Source of the DNA: Alloalcanivorax mobilis
Lineage (GTDB): Bacteria > Pseudomonadota > Gammaproteobacteria > Pseudomonadales > Alcanivoracaceae
Direction of reading: 5' to 3'
NCBI RefSeq assembly: GCF_002864685.1
Contig: NZ_NMQZ01000017.1
Coordinates: 1 to 64,000, forward strand
DNA length: 64,000 bases
Positions 27,902 through 37,002 of this stretch are shown piece by piece. The notes beneath the pieces were generated by a model. The model saw nothing but the letters and a program-made list of their open reading frames with translations. It had not been told where the DNA came from and did not search any database. The position numbers were made by a program, and so were the translations under genes. Each line of letters begins with the position of its first letter. Position 1 is the stretch's first letter.

Positions 27902-29818
27902 TTAAACCGGCGCCCGGGTGCTCTGAAACAGTTGCTCCACCGCTTGTTCCAGCGGCGCTTCGTCCATGTCCTTGGAGCCGAGGCTGCGGATCGCCACCTT
28001 GCGCTCCTCGGCCTCTTTTTCGCCGACCACCCAGATGCGCGGGGTTTTCGCTTTGGAATGCTCGCGCACCTTGAAGCCGATTTTTTCGTTGCGGGTGTCC
28101 AGCTCCGCCGGGATGCCCTTGGCTTTGAGCAGGGCCACCACTTCGGCGGCGTAGTCGTCCACCGCGTTGGTGATGGTGCACACCACCACCGGGGTGGGCG
28201 CCATCCACAGCGGCAAATGGCCGGCGGTGGATTCGATCAGAATGCCCAGGAACCGTTCCAGCGAACCGAGCACCGCGCGGTGCAGCATCACCGGGCGCTG
28301 GCGCGAGCCGTCCTCGGCCACGTATTCCGCGTCGAGCCGTTCGGGCAGCACGAAATCCACCTGCAGGGTGCCGCACTGCCAGTCCCGGCCGATGGCGTCG
28401 CGCAGCACGAATTCCAGTTTCGGGCCGTAGAAGGCGCCTTCGCCCGGATTCAGTTCGCATTCCAGGCCCAGGGATTGCACCGCCGCGCGCAGGGCGCCCT
28501 CGGCTTTGTCCCAGGTCTCATCCGAGCCAGCGCGATTGTCGGGCCGATCGGAGAATTTGATGCGGAACGATTCGAAGCCGAAATCCCGGTAGACCTCGCG
28601 CAGCATGCGAATAAAACCGGCGGTCTCTTCGTTGATCTGGTCCTCGGTACAGAAAATGTGCGCGTCGTCCTGGCTGAACGAGCGGGCGCGCATCAGCCCG
28701 TGCAGGGCGCCGTGGGCCTCGTTGCGAAACAGGGCGGTGAACTCGCCCAGGCGGATCGGCAGGTCCCGGTAGCTCTTGATGCCCTGCTTGAAGATCTGCA
28801 CGTGGCCCGGGCAGTTCATCGGCTTGATCGCCATTTCGCGGTGATCGTGGGTGCACACGGTGAACATGTCGTCGCCGTATTTGTCCCAGTGGCCGGATTT
28901 TTCCCACAGGATGCGGTCCATCATTTGCGGGGTGGACACTTCCTGGTAGCCGCCGTTTTCCATCTTGGCGCGAATGTAGTTTTCCAGGTTCTTGCGCATT
29001 CGCCAGCCCTTGGGGTGCCAGAACATGCTGCCCACCGCCTCCTGCTGGGTGTGGAACAGGCCCATCTCGCGGGCCAGTTTGCGGTGGTCGCGCTTCTCCG
29101 CCTCTTCCAGCTGCCTGAGGTAGACGTTCAGCTCTTTTTTGTCGCGCCAGGCGGTGCCATAAATGCGCTGCAACTGGGCGTTGTCGGCGTTGCCGCGCCA
29201 GTAGGCGCCGGCCACCTTCATCAGTTTGAAGCCGTCGCCGAGCTTGCTGGTGGCGGGCAGGTGCGGGCCCCGGCACAGATCGATGAAATCGCCCTGGCGG
29301 TACAGCGAGACCTCCTGGTCGGCGGGCAAATCGCCGATGATCTCGGCTTTGAAGTTCTCGCCCTTATCCAGGAAGAAGCGCACCGCTTCGTCGCGGTCCC
29401 AGACCTCGCGGCGGATCTCTTCATTGCGGCGCACGATTTCCTGCATGCGCTTTTCGATGGCGGTGAGATCTTCCGGGGTAAACGGCTGCTCGCGGTGAAA
29501 GTCGTAATAGAAGCCATTCTCGATGGTTGGCCCGATGGTCACCTGGATATCGGGAAACAGCTCCTGGGCGGCCTCGGCCATCACATGGGCGGCATCGTGG
29601 CGGATCAGCTCCAGGGCGTCTTCGTGTTCCCGGGTGATAATCTCCACCGCCGTGCCATCGGTGAGCGGCAGGTACACGTCGGTGAGACGGCCATCGGCCT
29701 TCACCGCCAGTGCCTGTTTGGCCAGTTTCTTGCTGATACGCTCGGCGATCTCCACGCCGGAAGCCGGCTGGTCGAACTCCAAGGTAGCCCCATCGGGCAG
29801 TCTGTAGCTCACGCTCAT
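27902..29818 (-). CDS. thrS: threonyl-tRNA synthetase (likely second copy)
   Basis: A 638-residue class II synthetase with a TGS domain (1 to about 60), an editing domain (about 65-225; HDAAHVMAEA and the RGPHLPAT region), the catalytic core and the anticodon domain. Zinc ligands are retained: Cys in MNCPGH, His in DDAHIF and His in MLHRAVLGS. It is not followed by infC-rpmI-rplT, the usual neighbours, but by hisI and cysS. This is the pattern of the zinc-stress paralog set. The ATG at 29818 gives the canonical N-terminus. Confidence 0.93.
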   Translation of the reverse strand: MSVSYRLPDGATLEFDQPASGVEIAERISKKLAKQALAVKADGRLTDVYLPLTDGTAVEIITREHEDALELIRHDAAHVMAEAAQELFPDIQVTIGPTIENGFYYDFHREQPFTPEDLTAIEKRMQEIVRRNEEIRREVWDRDEAVRFFLDKGENFKAEIIGDLPADQEVSLYRQGDFIDLCRGPHLPATSKLGDGFKLMKVAGAYWRGNADNAQLQRIYGTAWRDKKELNVYLRQLEEAEKRDHRKLAREMGLFHTQQEAVGSMFWHPKGWRMRKNLENYIRAKMENGGYQEVSTPQMMDRILWEKSGHWDKYGDDMFTVCTHDHREMAIKPMNCPGHVQIFKQGIKSYRDLPIRLGEFTALFRNEAHGALHGLMRARSFSQDDAHIFCTEDQINEETAGFIRMLREVYRDFGFESFRIKFSDRPDNRAGSDETWDKAEGALRAAVQSLGLECELNPGEGAFYGPKLEFVLRDAIGRDWQCGTLQVDFVLPERLDAEYVAEDGSRQRPVMLHRAVLGSLERFLGILIESTAGHLPLWMAPTPVVVCTITNAVDDYAAEVVALLKAKGIPAELDTRNEKIGFKVREHSKAKTPRIWVVGEKEAEERKVAIRSLGSKDMDEAPLEQAVEQLFQSTRAPV

Positions 29819-29976
29819 GGGTGACACGGGTTCCAAATATTGGTTGCAGAACCGGCGAATGGTAGGCAATAGCCGGATGGGCTTCAAGGAAATAGGCGGT
29901 CTGGGTTGCTTTACGGTGATCGCGAGCCATGCCTATGCTTGGGCTTCCCGGGTACCACGGGGCAGAAGGAAGGTGA

Positions 29977-31530
29977 ATGAGCAAACTGGAACAGCTTGCC
30001 GAGGGCCGCTTGCCGCCGTTGTTGCGGGTCGCCGGGCGCATCAGCGCCCAGCGTGATCTGGCGCCGCTGATCGAGACCGTGCTGGAGCAGGCGCAGGCGC
30101 TCGCGGGCGCCCGCGCTGGCGTGTTGTGGTTGTACCGTGACGACGCCGAGCGGGAATGGCTGGAGTGCGTGCTTCACGGCGCGCGCGACGGCCCGGCCGC
30201 CGGCCGCCACGAGGGCCCCCGGCTGATACTGGACGAGGCCAGCGCCGACCGCCCGGCGGTGCGGGTGGTACGCTCCGGTGAGCCACTGTGCCTGAGCGAC
30301 GGCGAGCCGTTGAATGAGGCGGACCAGGCCCTGCTGGTGCCGCGGCTGGTGGCGCGGATAGAGAACCGCTTCCTGGTGCCGCTGCGCAATCACGAGGGCA
30401 CGGTGGTGGGCGTGCTGGAGCTGGTCAACGGCGCTGGCGCCGACCCGTTTCCGGTGGCGACCCGCAACCTGCTGGAAGCGCTCGCCGGCTTCGCCGGTAT
30501 AGCGGTCAACAATCTGCTGCTGGTCGAGGAGCTCAAGGGGCTGCTGGATGCTTTCGTCAAGGTGATTGCCCAGGCCATCGATGCCAAGAGCTCGGCGACC
30601 AGCGCCCATTGCCAGCGGGTGCCGTTGCTGACCGAGCTGCTGGCCCGGGCGGCCTGCGAGGATCGGCGCCATTTCGCCGATTTCCAGCTCGACGACGACG
30701 GCTGGTATGAGCTGCGGGTGGCGGCCTGGCTGCACGATTGCGGCAAGCTGGCGACGCCGGATTCGGTGCTGGAGAAATCCACCAAGCTGCACACCCTTCA
30801 TGACCGCATTGAACAGGTCGCCGCCCGCTTCGCGGTGTTGCGTTGCGAGAGCGAGCGCCGCTACGAACGGGAATCCCTGGCCAATCCACGTCGTGAGCCG
30901 GAGTTGCGGCGGCGACTGGAGGCGGAAATCGCCGGGCTCACCGACGACCTGGCCCTGCTTGAGCGCATCAATAAGGGCGGCGAGACCATGGCCGAGCGGG
31001 ACAAACTGCGCGTGCGGGCGCTGGCGGCGCGCACCTGGACCGACGCCCATGGCCAGCAACGGCCGCTGCTCAGCGACGATGAGGTGCACAATCTGTGCAT
31101 CACGCGCGGGACGCTGACCGAGCAGGAGCGGCGCATCATCAACGGGCATATGGATGTCACTCTCGACATGCTGGAGTCGCTGCCCTTTCCACGTAAGCTG
31201 CGGCGCGTGCCGGAGTACGCCGGCGGCCACCACGAGCGCATGGACGGCAGCGGCTTCCCGCGCGGGCTGACCCGGGAACAGATGTCGATTCCCGCGCGCA
31301 TCATGGCGATCGCCGACGTGTTCGAGGCGCTGACCGCGCGTGAGCGCCCTTACAAGACGCCGCTGAAGCTCTCCGAGGCGCTTGGCATCATGCAGCGAAT
31401 GCGCGATGAACAGCACCTGGACCCGGATCTCTATCGGTTGTTTCTGGACGCTGGCGTATGGCGTGACTACGGCCGCGAGGCGCTTGATGCGGAGCAGCTC
31501 GATGTGGACGACGCCACGCCGTATTACTGA
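29977..31530 (+). CDS. GAF/HD-GYP-type phosphodiesterase-like protein
   Basis: A 517-residue cytoplasmic protein with a GAF domain (about 15-180) and an HD-GYP-type domain. The HD motif is LHDCGKLATPD (near 253), and an unusually long charged helical insert of about 130 residues follows. The second half has HHERMDGSGFP at about 419, so the GYP triplet reads GFP. Most metal-binding residues are present. It may degrade cyclic-di-GMP, but the altered motif leaves activity open. It faces a GGDEF gene convergently. AGAAGGAAGG is the ribosome site. Confidence 0.85.
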   Translation: MSKLEQLAEGRLPPLLRVAGRISAQRDLAPLIETVLEQAQALAGARAGVLWLYRDDAEREWLECVLHGARDGPAAGRHEGPRLILDEASADRPAVRVVRSGEPLCLSDGEPLNEADQALLVPRLVARIENRFLVPLRNHEGTVVGVLELVNGAGADPFPVATRNLLEALAGFAGIAVNNLLLVEELKGLLDAFVKVIAQAIDAKSSATSAHCQRVPLLTELLARAACEDRRHFADFQLDDDGWYELRVAAWLHDCGKLATPDSVLEKSTKLHTLHDRIEQVAARFAVLRCESERRYERESLANPRREPELRRRLEAEIAGLTDDLALLERINKGGETMAERDKLRVRALAARTWTDAHGQQRPLLSDDEVHNLCITRGTLTEQERRIINGHMDVTLDMLESLPFPRKLRRVPEYAGGHHERMDGSGFPRGLTREQMSIPARIMAIADVFEALTARERPYKTPLKLSEALGIMQRMRDEQHLDPDLYRLFLDAGVWRDYGREALDAEQLDVDDATPYY

Positions 31531-31549
31531 CGCCGGCCGCTGGCAGGAT

Positions 31550-32752
31550 CTACAGGGTAACGACGCGGCCTTCCGGGTTCATGTAGGCGGCGCGATTGCG
31601 GCCGGCGCCCTTGGCCTGGTAAAGCGCCTCGTCGGCGCATTTGATCAGTGACAGGGTGTCGCGGGTGCCGCCGCCCACGCAGGCGACGCCGACGCTGATG
31701 GTGACCACCTGGCTGATGCGCGAGCCAGTGTGCGGCAGGCCCAGTTGCTCGATGCGGGTGCGCATGCGCTCGGCGAACACCAGGGCGTCCTTGAGGCTGG
31801 TGTCCGCCAACACCACCACGAACTCCTCGCCGCCGTAGCGGGCCACGAAATCCTTGTTGCCCTGGGCCATGGAGCGAGGAATCGAGGCGACCGTCTTAAG
31901 GCATTCATCACCGGCCAGATGGCCGTAGGTGTCGTTGTACTGCTTGAAAAAATCGATGTCGAACAGCAGCAGCGTGACCCGCTCCTCACCGCCACCGCGC
32001 ACGAAACCGTGCAGCACCTCGTTCAGACGCGCTTCCATGCCTCGCCGGTTGAGGCAACCGGTAAGGCCATCCACGGTGGCCTGACTTTCCAGCATGCGGT
32101 TGGCCGAGTGCAGTTCATCGCGGTGCTGAAACAGCACGTGCTCGGACAAAAAGTGCTGGCGCAGCAGCCGTTCATAAATGTACTGACCGAACAGGCTCAT
32201 GCTGGCGCTGGCCAGCGACAACAGCAGCAACACCAGGGCCTGATCGGGATCGACACGGTCGGTGGCGAAGAAGCACAGCGCCAGCACCGCGATCATGATG
32301 ACGCTGGAGGCCGACGCCCAATAGAACGGCACCCGCAGCAGCACGCACATCATCAGAATCGCCAGCGGGGTTTGCAGGAACAGGCTGGAGGCCAGAGGGT
32401 GCCGCACGGTCAGGCCCATCCAGTCGCCGGTCAGGGCGATGGCGAACGACAGCGCCAGGCAGGCCGGCATCAGAAAACGTCGCCATTCCTCGCGGCGGGC
32501 GGCAACGGCGGTGGCCACCGCGAGCATGATGCACAGCAGGCGCGGGCGCCAGGTGTGCGCGGCATCCTGGGGGGAAATGTGGAATTCGGTGGCCAGCGCC
32601 AGCACCAGAAGAACCACCAGCACGCCCGCCGCCCAGGGCGCCACGGAGGCGACACTATTGCGGAAATACTCCGAGAAATCGCGCTCCAGTGAGCCGGGCA
32701 ATCGCAAATGCCACGGCAGGTGAATATCGCTGCCGCTGGGTAAAGTACTCAT
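31550..32752 (-). CDS. membrane-bound diguanylate cyclase (GGDEF)
   Basis: A 400-residue protein with five to six N-terminal membrane helices (about residues 30-205) and a C-terminal GGDEF domain. DGLTGCLNRRGMEARL begins the domain, and the active-site loop is RYGGEEFVVV. No RxxD inhibitory site is visible five residues before GGEEF. It is predicted to make cyclic-di-GMP. The ATG at 32752 is used; an in-frame TTG at 32773 is an alternative. It is convergent with the HD-GYP-type gene, and the two could form an opposing pair. Confidence 0.9.
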   Translation of the reverse strand: MSTLPSGSDIHLPWHLRLPGSLERDFSEYFRNSVASVAPWAAGVLVVLLVLALATEFHISPQDAAHTWRPRLLCIMLAVATAVAARREEWRRFLMPACLALSFAIALTGDWMGLTVRHPLASSLFLQTPLAILMMCVLLRVPFYWASASSVIMIAVLALCFFATDRVDPDQALVLLLLSLASASMSLFGQYIYERLLRQHFLSEHVLFQHRDELHSANRMLESQATVDGLTGCLNRRGMEARLNEVLHGFVRGGGEERVTLLLFDIDFFKQYNDTYGHLAGDECLKTVASIPRSMAQGNKDFVARYGGEEFVVVLADTSLKDALVFAERMRTRIEQLGLPHTGSRISQVVTISVGVACVGGGTRDTLSLIKCADEALYQAKGAGRNRAAYMNPEGRVVTL

Positions 32753-32926
32753 CCGTTGAGGCTTGTCCTTCAAGGCTGTTGTTTCCCGATAAAAACGGCG
32801 AAATACGGGTCGGCGCCACCGCGCGGGTCCGCTTATTCGCGCAGCGCTTCCAGGGTCAATGACTAAGGTAACAGGGGGTGGGATTAAAATCCCGTGATCC
32901 GCGCCCGGGCGTTATTCGGCCGCTTG

Positions 32927-33199
32927 CTAATCCAGCACACGCAGCAGGGCCTGACGCTTCACCGCCGGCAGGCGGCGGAACCGCTCCAATAGAAATTGTT
33001 CTTCGTCGCCAGCGGCGACGGCCGGCTGGCCTAGCGGCAGGGTCGAGGGCCAGTTGTCCATGCTGTGTTGAAGCCGGGCAATGATTTCCGCATTCATGCT
33101 GCGGTGGGCGCCCAGCGATGCGTCGGCGATCCAGTTCCTCATGCCGGGCGGGAAGCGGACCACGAACTTCTCCGCCTTCGCACTCTCCTCGTGCTTCAT
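32927..33199 (-). CDS. Arc-family ribbon-helix-helix DNA-binding protein
   Basis: A 90-residue protein with the Arc-like motif VVRFPPGMRNWIADASLGAH and SMNAEIIARLQ (residues 12-45), a ribbon-helix-helix that binds DNA as a dimer. The C-terminus (about 50-90) is not conserved in Arc. There is no toxin or partner gene alongside, so a toxin-antitoxin role is unlikely. ATG 33199 follows AGTACGATG-type sequence and is chosen over a longer frame. Confidence 0.75.
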   Translation of the reverse strand: MKHEESAKAEKFVVRFPPGMRNWIADASLGAHRSMNAEIIARLQHSMDNWPSTLPLGQPAVAAGDEEQFLLERFRRLPAVKRQALLRVLD

Positions 33200-33329
33200 C
33201 GTACTGCCTGACCTTGAAATCAAAACGCCACAATACGCATTTTTTTTCTATGAAGCGACAGGTGAAGGCAGTGGTGAATCGCTACAGTGACGGAGTTAAC
33301 ATTTGCTCTTGCGGTGCCACTGCTGAGCC

Positions 33330-33352
33330 GCAACACGCAACAGGCAACACGC
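33330..33352. repeat. heptamer array GCAACAC/GCAACAG
   Basis: Three 7-bp units (GCAACAC, GCAACAG, GCAACAC) in the gap between the Arc-like gene and mrp. The surrounding 33200-33402 has no gene. Confidence 0.75.
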
Positions 33353-33402
33353 TGGCGCGCCAGGCACCTGGTCCGGCATCCGGCGTGGTCCCTATGCCGC
33401 CT

Positions 33403-34494
33403 TTATTGGTTCTGCACCACGATTCTTGGGAAGCGCTCGCGGTGGTCCAGCGAGCGGCGAGCGAGCCGCGCGGCGGTGCGGCGGGCAAGATCGCGGTAAA
33501 GCCGCGCGGCCGGCCCCTCGGGCGCCGCCACCACCGTCGGTCGGCCGCTGTCGGCCTGGGCGCGGATCGCCATCTCCAGGGGCAGTTGGCCGAGCAGTTC
33601 CACCTGGCAGTCTTCGGCCATGCGCTGCCCGCCGCCCTCGCCAAAGATCGGCTCCATATGGCCGCACTGGCTGCACACGTGGGTGCTCATGTTCTCGATC
33701 ACGCCGAGCACCGGAATCTCCACCTTTTCGAACATGCGCAGCGCCTTGCGCGCGTCCAGCAGCGCCAGATCCTGTGGCGTGGTGACAATCACCGCGCCGC
33801 TAACCGGAATCTGCTGGGCCAGGGTCAGTTGAATATCGCCGGTACCCGGTGGCAGATCGACAATCAGATAGTCCAGATCCCGCCAGCGGGTCTCGCGCAG
33901 CAGTTGGGTCAACGCCTTGGTGACCATGGAGCCACGCCAGATCACCGGCGTGTCCTCGTCGACCAGAAAGCCCACCGACATGATCTGAATGCCATGGCCC
34001 TGCAGCGGCTCCATCTTCTTGCCGTCGTCGCTGTGCGGGCGCCCGGTCACGCCCATCATGCGCGGTTGGCTGGGGCCGTAAATGTCGGCGTCGAGAATCC
34101 CGACCCGCGCGCCTTCGGCGCTTAGCGCCAGGGCCAGATTGGCGCTGGTGGTGGATTTGCCCACCCCTCCCTTACCGGACGCCACCGCGATGATGTTGCG
34201 AATTCCCGGCAGTGGCTCAAGCGTGCCCTGCACACCGTGGGCCCGGACTTTCCAGTCCAGCGCGATGTCCACTCCGGTGGCGCCGCTGTGCGTCATCAGG
34301 TAATCACGCAATGCCCGCGAGCACTCACGCAAATACCCATCGGCGGGAAACCCCAGGGTGATGTTCAAACCGATGCGGCCGTTGTCGACGCTCACCGATT
34401 TGAGCGCGCGGCTGGCGACCAGGTCCTGCTGCTGATAAGGCTCGCGCCAAAGACGAAGAAGATGCTGAACGTGCTCGCGAGAGAGAGAGATCAT
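33403..34494 (-). CDS. apbC: iron-sulfur cluster carrier ATPase Mrp/ApbC
   Basis: A 363-residue P-loop protein that carries and delivers Fe-S clusters. An N-terminal MIP18-like (DUF59) region (1 to about 85) is followed by the deviant Walker A ASGKGGVGKSTTSANLALAL (about 107-126), LDADIYGPSQP, the DYLIVDLPPGTGD motif and a CxxC (CSQC) cluster-binding motif near 280. The ATG at 34494 follows GGAGCTCC. It may serve the iron-sulfur proteins encoded from 42975 onward, but it is a general housekeeping gene. Confidence 0.93.
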   Translation of the reverse strand: MISLSREHVQHLLRLWREPYQQQDLVASRALKSVSVDNGRIGLNITLGFPADGYLRECSRALRDYLMTHSGATGVDIALDWKVRAHGVQGTLEPLPGIRNIIAVASGKGGVGKSTTSANLALALSAEGARVGILDADIYGPSQPRMMGVTGRPHSDDGKKMEPLQGHGIQIMSVGFLVDEDTPVIWRGSMVTKALTQLLRETRWRDLDYLIVDLPPGTGDIQLTLAQQIPVSGAVIVTTPQDLALLDARKALRMFEKVEIPVLGVIENMSTHVCSQCGHMEPIFGEGGGQRMAEDCQVELLGQLPLEMAIRAQADSGRPTVVAAPEGPAARLYRDLARRTAARLARRSLDHRERFPRIVVQNQ

Positions 34495-34801
34495 TGTGGA
34501 GCTCCATACGGCGATAACAAAGCGACCCATCACTTTTATGCCCGGCAGACGCTTGAGGCAATGGGACAAGTTATCTGGAGTGGCAAAAAAGCAAAAAAAA
34601 AATAGATAAAAGGCCGTCGGGTCGTGTCGCGGGCAGCCGGCGTCTTATAGGGAAAAAAGATGTTTTTATCAGAATGAAATCGTTCCGGCCGCATCATTTC
34701 TGAATCTACACTGGTAACCATTGCGGACATTGATGGCCAGGGACGCCTGTTTCGGAAAAACCGGATTGCCATACAAGGCGCTCTGCGTGCCGGGGCGCTC
34801 A
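34495..34801. other. intergenic region, nothing clear
   Basis: It contains A-rich runs (near 34588-34615) and no credible ORF. The mrp promoter probably lies at its left end, and the regulatory region of the next gene begins at 34802. Confidence 0.5.
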
Positions 34802-34815
34802 CTTGTTCTAGTTGT
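34802..34815 (+). promoter_or_regulatory. upstream activator motif 1 (CTTGTTCTAGTTGT)
   Basis: One of three exact copies of this 14-mer in the window. It starts 171 bases before the -24 element of the sigma54-like promoter at 34973, the same distance as at the other two copies. Confidence 0.75.
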
Positions 34816-34972
34816 CTTATCGTCGGTCGCCACGGCGCACGCGGATCGGGCGCCGCTGTCGCGCGGGCGCTCCAATGCGGGGCGGTTGGCGATGACTCGC
34901 TTGGCTGACGACAACCAGTGTTTAAAAAAATACCCATTAAAAACATGAAGATAGTGCTGCGGCTCGAAAAGC

Positions 34973-34988
34973 TGGCACGTGAAATGCG
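34973..34988 (+). promoter_or_regulatory. sigma54-like promoter, transporter 1
   Basis: TGGCACGTGAAATGCG has GG and GC separated by ten bases, as required for RpoN promoters (consensus TGGCACGN4TTGCW). An A/T-rich block with ACCC-TT-AAAAACATG precedes it by about 40 bases, as in the second copy. Confidence 0.75.
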
Positions 34989-35009
34989 TTTTAAAGTTGG
35001 TGGTGATGC

Positions 35010-35023
35010 CTTGTTAGTACAAG
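35010..35023 (+). promoter_or_regulatory. GntR/HutC-type operator CTTGTTAGTACAAG
   Basis: Half sites CTTGT and ACAAG around four bases, a typical HutC/UTRA operator shape. It starts 37 bases after the sigma54 -24 element, just downstream of the expected transcription start, where a repressor would block. Confidence 0.7.
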
Positions 35024-35194
35024 TGAGGTTGCCAACCAGGACGCCGGGTATGAATCAGAACCGATATGGCGCCGCGAACTGTCCCAGCGTTTCCCAGGGC
35101 CTGGATTTAGAGAAGCGGCTCTCTCGTATCCCGTGAGCGGGGCACGAAGCAGACGTCGTGTCACGATTTTTTGTTCGCCTCAAGGAGTTTCCGA

Positions 35195-36199
35195 ATGCCG
35201 ATCCAGAGTTTGCCTCGCCGTTTGCTAACGGCTCTGATCGCGGCGGGCATGTATGCCTCCTGCCTGTTTGCCCCGGCTTTTGCCGAGCCTGCGATGACGA
35301 CCGTGCGCCTGGCACAGAATCTGTCACCGATCTCCGGCATCACGATTGTTGCCAAGGAGCGGGGCATTTTCGAGAAACACGGCTTAAACGTTGTGGTATC
35401 CAATTTCACGTCCGGCCGGTTGGCGCTGGAAGCGACCATCGGTGGCGGCGCCGACATCGCCACCACGGCTGAGGCGCCGGTCACCGCCGCCGCCATGGCG
35501 GGCCAGGAGATCGCGTTCCTGACCAGGATGGAGTACTCGGATCTGAAGACACTGGTAACCACCGCCTCCGGCATTGAAACGATCCAGGATCTTGAGGGCA
35601 AACGCCTTGGTCTGGCCACTGGAACCGGCAGTGAGGTGTATGTGTCGGCACTGCTGAAGGCAGCCGGCCTGACCAAGGGCGACGTTCGCCTGGTCAGCCT
35701 CAAGCCGCAAACCATGGTGTCCGCGTTGGCGGCCGGCGGAGTGGACGCCATTAATATCTGGGAGCCGCATATCACCAATGCCCGCAAAGCGCTGGGTGAT
35801 CAGGTGCGGCAGATCGATACCGCTGGAATTTACTCCGAGACTTTCAATATCGTCACCATGCAACCCTACCTTGAAAAGAACCGTGACACGGTGACACGCT
35901 TTCTCGAAGCGATGATCGAGGCGGAAGGCTGGATCAAGGCTCACCCCGACGAGGCGCCGGTGATTATCGCCAGGGCGGTGGGGATGAACGTCGACGATCT
36001 TGTCTCGGTGTGGCAGGACTACATTTTTAACGTGGTCATCGATCAGCGCACCCTGGACGTACTGCACGCGCACGCGCGCTGGCGTCTGGAGACCGGTAAC
36101 GCGCCGACCGGGGCGACCATGCCTGACTTCTCCACGGTGATTTTCCCGGACGTTCTGGGCGAAATCGATTCATCCCGTGTGAAGATCGCGATTCGCTGA
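35195..36199 (+). CDS. ABC transporter substrate-binding protein (NitT/TauT family)
   Basis: A 334-residue periplasmic binding protein with a signal peptide (residues 1 to about 29). Its TauA/SsuA-like fold shows VRLAQNLSPISGITIVAKERGIFEKHGL, GGADIATTAEAPV, and LEGKRLGLATGTGSE. These proteins feed sulfonates, nitrate-like or other small oxyanions to ABC permeases; the ligand cannot be read. The ATG at 35195 follows CAAGGAG. It is transcribed from a sigma54-like promoter and followed by a permease gene, but no ATPase gene is next to it. Confidence 0.9.
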   Translation: MPIQSLPRRLLTALIAAGMYASCLFAPAFAEPAMTTVRLAQNLSPISGITIVAKERGIFEKHGLNVVVSNFTSGRLALEATIGGGADIATTAEAPVTAAAMAGQEIAFLTRMEYSDLKTLVTTASGIETIQDLEGKRLGLATGTGSEVYVSALLKAAGLTKGDVRLVSLKPQTMVSALAAGGVDAINIWEPHITNARKALGDQVRQIDTAGIYSETFNIVTMQPYLEKNRDTVTRFLEAMIEAEGWIKAHPDEAPVIIARAVGMNVDDLVSVWQDYIFNVVIDQRTLDVLHAHARWRLETGNAPTGATMPDFSTVIFPDVLGEIDSSRVKIAIR

Positions 36200-36212
36200 G
36201 GGAGAATCTGAA

Positions 36213-36968
36213 TTGAATGTGCGCACCCTGGAAGTCGCCCTGCGCTGGTCGTCGATACCGCTGTTGCTGATGATCTGGGAGGTGACCTCCCGTTCTGGCG
36301 TGGTCAACGCCGTATTATTTCCGCCGCCGTCTCTGGTGGCGCTTGCCGGGCTTGAATATCTGCGTTCCGGTTTGATGGTTCAGGACCTGATGTGGAGCCT
36401 TTCCCGCGTGGCGGTCGGTTTCGTGGTGGGCGGCGTGGCGGGAAGCCTGGTCGGCGTGCTGACAGGCAGCAGCCAGCTTGTTTCCGCCGCGTTGTCGCCG
36501 ATTTTTCAGATGCTGCGTCCGATTCCTCCGATCGCCTTCGTGCCGATCGTGATCGTCTGGTTCGGCCTGAGTGAGACCGGCAAATGGTTTCTGGTGTTCT
36601 GGGGCGTATTTTTCACCGTCTGGCTATCGGCACACCTGGGTGTGCAGCGGGTTGACGAGACGCTGCTGCGAGCCGCGCGTTGCCTTGGCACGCCGCGCCG
36701 GCGGATGCTCTTCGACGTGCTGATGCCCGCCTCTCTGCCTTATATCTTCATGGGTTTGCGCACCGCCATCAGCGTTTCGTTCTACACCCTGGTGGCCGCT
36801 GAATTGGCCGGTGCCTTCGCCGGCATCGCTTATCGCCTGGACGTTACCCAGCAGAACATGCAGATCGATCGCATGATGTTCGGTTTGATTCTATTGGGTC
36901 TGATCTCGGCTATCACCGACCGAATCTTCGGCTGGCTCACGCAGCGGGTAGTGCGTTGGAACCACTGA
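36213..36968 (+). CDS. ABC transporter permease (TauC/SsuC type)
   Basis: A 251-residue inner-membrane permease with about six helices and the EAA-type loop AARCLGTPRRRMLFDVLMPASLPYIFMG (near 150-180) that contacts the ATPase. The start is TTG at 36213 behind GAGGGAGAA; GTG at 36219 is possible. It follows the binding protein by 13 bases. The missing ATPase is probably the gene at 41282. Confidence 0.88.
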   Translation: MNVRTLEVALRWSSIPLLLMIWEVTSRSGVVNAVLFPPPSLVALAGLEYLRSGLMVQDLMWSLSRVAVGFVVGGVAGSLVGVLTGSSQLVSAALSPIFQMLRPIPPIAFVPIVIVWFGLSETGKWFLVFWGVFFTVWLSAHLGVQRVDETLLRAARCLGTPRRRMLFDVLMPASLPYIFMGLRTAISVSFYTLVAAELAGAFAGIAYRLDVTQQNMQIDRMMFGLILLGLISAITDRIFGWLTQRVVRWNH

Positions 36969-37002
36969 CCGCCGCTCCTCCACCAACCCATGGAAGCACG
37001 CC

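Noticed and set aside
26382-29824. Long plus-strand ORFs over cysS, hisI and thrS
   Set aside because: High-GC shadows of well-recognised enzymes; their sequences are rich in His, Arg and Gln with no motifs.
29911-31416. 501-aa minus-strand ORF over the HD-GYP-type gene
   Set aside because: Antisense shadow of a protein with clear GAF and HD motifs.
32927-33199. Toxin-antitoxin module for the Arc-like protein
   Set aside because: No small toxin gene lies next to it on either side.
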